From the NCBI RefSeq assembly GCF_039543185.1, contig NZ_BAABJG010000014.1, positions 124,001-188,000 of the forward strand: a DNA stretch of 64,000 nucleotides, given 5' to 3'. The DNA comes from Paenibacillus_S vulneris. GTDB taxonomy: Bacteria; Bacillota; Bacilli; Paenibacillales; NBRC-103111. Below, piece after piece: positions 59,600 to 64,000 of the stretch. The position numbers were made by a program, and so were the translations under genes. A model generated the notes under the pieces. The model did no database searches, was not told where the DNA came from, and was given only the letters and a program-made list of their open reading frames with translations. Each line of letters opens with the position of its first letter. Positions within the stretch are counted from its first letter, which is position 1.

Positions 59600-61084
59600 A
59601 TGATCGCCATCGAACGCTTGATTGAATCGTTGGGAAATCCCTCTGATCTGGAATTACAGCATCTCTACCAGCCTGACGGCATTGAGCCCGCTGGCACCCT
59701 GCTGTTCTTGTCGACGATTACAAACCGAATCGAGATGGAGCGCCTGCTTTTTATCCCGCTGCAAAGCCTCGTAAATAAGGAGAATCTGCATCCCAAGGAG
59801 CTGGTAAAGCATCCTTCCTTCAGGCAGTACTCCTCAATGGGGCAATGGATACCCTCGGATGTCCAAAGCATCGGAGCCAAGCTATTTGCTGGTCACTGCA
59901 TTCTGCTGCTGGAAGGAACGAAAGAGGCTTTAGCCATTGACGTAGCGGATTGGCAGCACCGGTCTATCACGCCTCCGGAGACGGAAAGCTCCCTGATCGG
60001 ACCACGGGACGCCTTCATAGAGAATCTGAGCGTTAATATTGCTCTGATTCGCGCGCGGATTCGCCACCCCAATCTCATCGTCCGGTCCTTCACTGTAGGA
60101 CATGCTGCCTCTAATAATGTCACGATGTTTTATCTGAAAGGCATCGCCGATCCCGAAATCGTCAATAGTTTAGAGAGCCGGTTAAGAAGCATCCACATCG
60201 ACAGTTTGCTGGATACGACTCAGCTGTCTCATCTCATAGTGGAGAAACGGAAATGGTGGTCCCCTTTTCCTCTCATGCAATCTACGGAGCGGCCCGACAA
60301 AACCGTATCCGCGCTGCTTGAGGGACGTATAGCCATATTGATGAATACATCCCCGACGGCCATCATTTTGCCGGTCACGTTAACCGCGCTGTACCAAACT
60401 GCCGATGACTACTACTTCCCTTTCTTATCCGGAACATTCCTCAGGTTTATCCGTCTGGTCGGAATGTTTATGACGCTTTTCCTGCCCGCTCTCTATATTT
60501 CGATCACAACGGTGAACCAGGATATCTTACGGATTCAGTTCATGCTGGCCATTGCGGCAAGCCGCGAAGGCGTTCCCTATCCGGCCTATATTGAGGTCTG
60601 CATTATGGTCTTTCTGCTGGAGCTTATTAACGAAGCCAGCGTACGGCTGCCCAGGGTCATCGGGGGAACGGCCACCATTGTCGGCGGTCTGATTATAGGT
60701 ACAGCCGCAGCCCAAGCGCATTTGATCAGCAATATTATGATCGTTATTACGGCGGCCACGGCGATAGGCAGCTTTACTACACCGAATTATATGGTTGGCG
60801 TAGCGCTCCGCATGTGCAGCTATTTGCTGATTGCCTTATCGATACCGTTAGGGTTATACGGCATGACAATTGGGACTGCGTTAATTTTTATGGCATTGTG
60901 CCATTTGAAATCGTTCGAGGTCCCGTATTTGGCGCCATTTAATACGTTTTTTTATAAAGACCTGCTTCGAGATGCCATGACAAGGGCCCCTATCGGCATG
61001 TCCGCTTTTAGACCTAGGACATACCATACGAACCCGGCCAAATCGCGCCGAATAAGCCGCAAGGAAGGAGAAGAGCTGCTGTGA
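59600..61084 (+). CDS. gerA: Spore germination receptor subunit A (GerAA family)
   Basis: Protein of 494 residues. The N-terminal ~240 residues are hydrophilic (FTVGHAASNNVTMFYLKGIADPEIVNSL is characteristic), followed by a C-terminal membrane part with about five helices (about 245-450) including RLVGMFMTLFLPALYI and GGLIIGTAAAQAHLISNIMIVIT, and a basic tail. It is subunit A of a germinant receptor in the spore inner membrane. ATG after GGGAGGCGTTTCAC. It overlaps the next gene by four bases. Confidence 0.94.
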   Translation: MIAIERLIESLGNPSDLELQHLYQPDGIEPAGTLLFLSTITNRIEMERLLFIPLQSLVNKENLHPKELVKHPSFRQYSSMGQWIPSDVQSIGAKLFAGHCILLLEGTKEALAIDVADWQHRSITPPETESSLIGPRDAFIENLSVNIALIRARIRHPNLIVRSFTVGHAASNNVTMFYLKGIADPEIVNSLESRLRSIHIDSLLDTTQLSHLIVEKRKWWSPFPLMQSTERPDKTVSALLEGRIAILMNTSPTAIILPVTLTALYQTADDYYFPFLSGTFLRFIRLVGMFMTLFLPALYISITTVNQDILRIQFMLAIAASREGVPYPAYIEVCIMVFLLELINEASVRLPRVIGGTATIVGGLIIGTAAAQAHLISNIMIVITAATAIGSFTTPNYMVGVALRMCSYLLIALSIPLGLYGMTIGTALIFMALCHLKSFEVPYLAPFNTFFYKDLLRDAMTRAPIGMSAFRPRTYHTNPAKSRRISRKEGEELL

Positions 61085-62175
61085 AATGGAAACTGAAGGA
61101 AAGAGAAGTGCAATATCCGATTTTGCTATTCGTGGTTGCTGTCGGATTATCGATTACGCGGGGAATTGAGAATACGGTGATCCAATCGGCCGGACGCAAC
61201 GGGGTTTGGCTGTTCTTTCCCTGCGCGCTGTTGGTTTTGGCAGGAGCCTGGGTCAGCCTGAGCATAGTATCCCGTCTTCAGAGCAGCTCCATCATGATGG
61301 CCGGAGGTGAGGTCGGTCCCTCGATCTTATCGCCATTCCTTTATTTATTATATGGGGCTCTTTTCCTGGGAGGAGCCGGCTACGCATTAATGCTGGTCGG
61401 GGATTTTTTCTCGCGAACGCTGCTGTATGGAGATCAAAAGCTGTTGATGACCCTCGGTCCCGTGCTGGCGGGGCTCATGGCTATGTTCACCATGGAGACG
61501 ATCGGCCGATATGCTCATTTATTGCTGCTGTTCATCGTCCCTCCCTTTCTGTTGATCTCCTTGCTGCCCATAAAAAATGCGCACTGGTCCTTCCTCCTTC
61601 CCCTTGTGGATAACAACGGCTGGGAGGACCCCCTGCGGTCCATCGCCGGGATTATGCTGATGTTTATACCGGCAGCTGCCTGTACGATGCTGATGAGTCC
61701 GCTCAAGGACCCTCAAATCAAGAAGAGCTACGCCTTGCTCACGATCCTCATGCTCTTTGCTTCCTTATTTGGCAGCTTTATGTTAGCCATGGGGATAACG
61801 ACTTACGGAGTCGCCACTGCCAGCAGGCTATCCTTTGTCGCTAACGGCACCTACGGAGCAATCCGGCTGGAAAATTTCGTGCTGGAGCGAATCATGTTTT
61901 TCGCCGTTTTGCTCTGGGAATTTCTGATTATTGTCGGGTCAGCGTTTTTTGTCCGAAGCGCGTCCTTCTGCTTTGCCCAGATGCTTCGTATCCGGCTGTC
62001 TCCCTATCTCATCATCCTGATAACCGTCATCCTTGCCGTCTTATTGAGCAAGGCTCATATTCCTTTTTTCTTTATTAATTACTCCTATTGGCTAGGGTGC
62101 TACAGCATGTTTATCCTGATCGTTCTTCCGGTTCTGTTGTACCTATGGATGAAAGTAAGGGGGAAGGCTGCATGA
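61081..62175 (+). CDS. gerB: Spore germination receptor subunit B (GerAB family)
   Basis: Integral membrane protein of 364 residues with about ten helices, related to the amino acid permease fold (LLFVVAVGLSITRGIENTVIQSAGRNGVWLFF at the N-terminus; ERIMFFAVLLWEFLIIVGSAFFV in the second half). The B subunit forms the germinant-binding pocket. The GTG start overlaps the stop of the A subunit gene, and the stop overlaps the C subunit start by four bases, showing translational coupling. Confidence 0.93.
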   Translation: MKWKLKEREVQYPILLFVVAVGLSITRGIENTVIQSAGRNGVWLFFPCALLVLAGAWVSLSIVSRLQSSSIMMAGGEVGPSILSPFLYLLYGALFLGGAGYALMLVGDFFSRTLLYGDQKLLMTLGPVLAGLMAMFTMETIGRYAHLLLLFIVPPFLLISLLPIKNAHWSFLLPLVDNNGWEDPLRSIAGIMLMFIPAAACTMLMSPLKDPQIKKSYALLTILMLFASLFGSFMLAMGITTYGVATASRLSFVANGTYGAIRLENFVLERIMFFAVLLWEFLIIVGSAFFVRSASFCFAQMLRIRLSPYLIILITVILAVLLSKAHIPFFFINYSYWLGCYSMFILIVLPVLLYLWMKVRGKAA

Positions 62176-63284
62176 GAAAATACAGCAAGCTATGGGCATG
62201 CTCGATCTTGCTGTCCTTGCTCCTTACCGGATGCGGCGACGTGAAGCAAATTAACCGGATCACATTCGTAACCTGCATCGGCATCGAGCCCTCTCCCAAG
62301 GGAGTACTTATCCACGCGTTGTCTGCCATACCGGGCAAATACGCTGCCCTTGCCCCTTCCGGCGGATCGCTAACCGGTAAAGAGGCACCCGATTTCATTT
62401 TGACGGCTGAAGGCGCCAACATCTCCGATGCTCTCTATAAGCTTAAACGCAAATCAGCGAGGGACATCCAGTTCGGTCATACCAAAATCGTGCTCTTCTC
62501 CAGCGAACTAGCCAAAAAAGGGCTGGAGGACCAGCTGGATTTCTTGATGCGCCGCAGCGAAATCCAAAATATTGCCTGGGTCGCCGTCACGAATAAAAGC
62601 CCGGAGCAGATCTTGAGAACCAGAGTAGCGGTGCCCGAATCCGTCAGTGATTGGATGGTTGACATGTTTTCCACTGCGGGGTCGGATACATTTGAGGTGC
62701 TGCCTATCTACTTGTATCAGTTCTATACATACATCCGCGAGCCCGGCTTCTCGCCCTATGCGATGGTTATTGATACGTCGGACGATTCCACCTCCCTGCA
62801 AATAACGGAAGCCGCTGTCTTCAGGAATGATAAGCTGGCAGGAACGATTCCTGCATCCGACGTGAAATACTTGTCCATGCTGAATAATAGAAAGCTCGCT
62901 TCCACTACTCTATCGATGAAGGATGAGAAGGTCTCTTTCTCCATGCTCAATTATAAAAGCCGAATCGGCTGGAAAGACGATCATTTTGAAGTCCGTCTAG
63001 ATTTGAAGCTCGATTTGGATCAAGCTCCCCATCTGAATATGGAAACATTGCCCGATCTGAAAGAGACCCAGGAGAAGCTGAGCCATCAAATCGAGGAAGA
63101 GCTGCGCTCGTTCATAGCCAGGCTGCAAAAGCTGCGGAGCGACCCGGCCGGCTTCGGTGAAGCTTACCGTCTGGCGAACGGGGGAGCGTTGGATAAGGAG
63201 CAATGGCAGAGCGAGCTATTTCCGGAGCAGAACGTGAAGGTTCAGGTCCATACCCAAATTCAGCGCAGAGGCATGATCAAGTAA
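62172..63284 (+). CDS. gerC: Spore germination receptor subunit C (GerAC family)
   Basis: Lipoprotein of 370 residues. Lipobox LLLTGC (Cys21), then GDVKQINRITFVTCIGIEPSPKGVLI as in GerAC proteins; domain pattern continues with RDIQFGHTKIVLFSSELAKKGLEDQLDFLMRRSEIQ and AWVAVTNKSPEQIL. It is the outer, lipid-anchored subunit of the receptor. ATG after GGGGGAAGGCTGC; the longer frame inside gerB is rejected. Last gene of the ger operon. Confidence 0.93.
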   Translation: MRKYSKLWACSILLSLLLTGCGDVKQINRITFVTCIGIEPSPKGVLIHALSAIPGKYAALAPSGGSLTGKEAPDFILTAEGANISDALYKLKRKSARDIQFGHTKIVLFSSELAKKGLEDQLDFLMRRSEIQNIAWVAVTNKSPEQILRTRVAVPESVSDWMVDMFSTAGSDTFEVLPIYLYQFYTYIREPGFSPYAMVIDTSDDSTSLQITEAAVFRNDKLAGTIPASDVKYLSMLNNRKLASTTLSMKDEKVSFSMLNYKSRIGWKDDHFEVRLDLKLDLDQAPHLNMETLPDLKETQEKLSHQIEEELRSFIARLQKLRSDPAGFGEAYRLANGGALDKEQWQSELFPEQNVKVQVHTQIQRRGMIK

Positions 63285-63369
63285 TACGGCCGGACGATCA
63301 CGATTGCCGTGGAAGCTCCTCATTCGCCGCAGGAGGCTCTGTGAAAGAAGCCTCGCTGCACAGCGAAAA

Positions 63370-63401
63370 GCACCGCAGCTGGCTCTCAACCAGACCGGTG
63401 C
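63370..63401 (-). terminator. Probable terminator of the sugar isomerase-like gene
   Basis: GGCACCG / CGGTGC hairpin with a 20-base loop followed on the minus strand by TTTT, just past the stop. Confidence 0.6.
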
Positions 63402-63408
63402 CTTTCCG

Positions 63409-64000
63409 CTACTTGCCGATACGATTCCATAGGCTGCGGGCTTTAGCCGCGAACAGCAACGACTGGGCCCATCTGTCGCTGATCTCTTCCGTTCTAGCTC
63501 CATAATCATCCACAGTAATGGCATAGGGCGGAGGCCCCAGCTCGCAGACGAAGGGAAATCGATCATCACCGCTCGCTTGAGCGAGCCAATGCCTCATCCC
63601 GCTCTCCCACCAGCGCTCATAATGCTCCAGCATCGGATGCTCGCCATTCTCTCCGACGTTCACCTGCACCTGCTCGCCGTTGGATACTCTTGCATGAATG
63701 CTTGAGGTCCGGGTCAGCAGCGTTCGCAGCAAGGCTTCCGCTTCCTCGCTGACCGTCCTCATTTCGCCGGCGACGACATAATGGGAGAAATCAATCGTAA
63801 GCCGTAAGGAAGGCAGACGGTTTACATATTGAACGGTCCGGAGCAAATCCTGCGTGATGGTCCCCCGGTGGGTTTCGATAAAGACTTGAATCCCGGCGTC
63901 TCGTGCCAGCCGATCGATATCATAAAGCAGCTGCTCTGCTTTGGCGTCTATGACAAAAGGCGTCAGCACTTGTGCATTTACGTACTGGACAGTGCCTTCA
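63409..64000 (-). CDS. Sugar phosphate isomerase/epimerase-like protein (C-terminal part)
   Basis: The frame runs off the right edge, leaving about 196 C-terminal residues. It has the AP-endonuclease-2/xylose-isomerase-like TIM-barrel pattern: LARDAGIQVFIETHRGTITQD with a metal-binding Glu, LRLTIDFSHYVVAGE with Asp and His, and SSIHARVSNGEQVQV, then FPFVCELGPPPYAI. The family includes hexulose epimerases and inosose isomerases. It points away from the ger operon and converges with it. Substrate unknown. Confidence 0.78.
   Translation of the reverse strand, partial: EGTVQYVNAQVLTPFVIDAKAEQLLYDIDRLARDAGIQVFIETHRGTITQDLLRTVQYVNRLPSLRLTIDFSHYVVAGEMRTVSEEAEALLRTLLTRTSSIHARVSNGEQVQVNVGENGEHPMLEHYERWWESGMRHWLAQASGDDRFPFVCELGPPPYAITVDDYGARTEEISDRWAQSLLFAAKARSLWNRIGK

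Overview
The window looks like chromosomal DNA of a Gram-positive, endospore-forming bacterium of the Paenibacillus type. The evidence is a three-gene GerA-type germination operon with a sigma-G-like promoter, strong AGGAGG ribosome binding sites with frequent GTG and TTG starts, a YesM/YesN two-component pair beside a sugar-binding lipoprotein, several CcpA (cre)-like operators, and a large repertoire for plant cell-wall sugars. No rRNA, tRNA, CRISPR array or prophage was seen. The assignment comes from gene content only.

Layout. 1-3.8 kb: truncated sugar ABC binding protein and YesN/YesM sensor pair. 4-11.2 kb: housekeeping and membrane genes (KhtT/KhtU-like K+/H+ antiporter with a DUF2179-like neighbour, Dabb protein, GNAT acetyltransferase plus a decayed GNAT remnant, two related esterases, a rhomboid protease). 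11.4-15.1 kb: a very large secreted PL11-type rhamnogalacturonan lyase. 15.4-16.3 kb: ribokinase. 16.4-16.7 kb: a small MITE-like element. 16.7-30.3 kb: one long minus-strand ethanolamine-utilisation microcompartment operon (eutL, a BMC fusion protein, eutE, eutM, pduL, an unknown protein, eutN, eutS, eutP, eutW, eutV, eutA, eutB, eutC, an unlisted 42-residue membrane protein, and an APC permease). 30.8-36.7 kb: MFS pump with TetR regulator, bacterial nitric oxide synthase, Gfo/Idh/MocA oxidoreductase, UDP-GlcNAc 2-epimerase. 37-50 kb: carbohydrate region (unassigned 730-residue secreted protein, GH29 fucosidase with divergent AraC regulator, rhamnogalacturonan acetylesterase with divergent AraC regulator, two related sugar-binding lipoproteins without permeases), interrupted by a dehydrogenase and a MarR/MFS pair. 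50.6-54.2 kb: heterodimeric ABC exporter. 54.4-59.4 kb: 2-hydroxyacid dehydrogenase, aldo/keto reductase, IlvD/EDD-family dehydratase with GntR regulator. 59.6-63.3 kb: ger operon. The right edge cuts a sugar isomerase-like gene.

How it works together. The eut operon encodes the shell (EutL, EutM, EutN, EutS, BMC fusion), the lyase EutBC with its reactivase EutA, the aldehyde dehydrogenase EutE and the phosphotransacylase PduL, so ethanolamine would be cleaved to acetaldehyde and ammonia and the aldehyde carried to acetyl phosphate inside a compartment. Control can be read in the leader: a good vegetative promoter, a cre-like site over its -35 box, a strong intrinsic terminator, and an ANTAR-type hairpin (hexaloop with A1 and G4) whose 3' arm is the 5' arm of that terminator, matching the EutW/EutV pair encoded mid-operon. 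EutH, EutT, EutQ and EutG are not visible; the APC permease probably supplies uptake.

The most interesting signals are this leader, the 42-residue membrane protein between eutC and the permease, the unknown 292-residue BMC protein with two targeting-like segments, the BMC protein fused to a SAP/Rho-N-like tail, the MITE-like element at the eut operon end, and a five-codon upstream ORF in front of nos.
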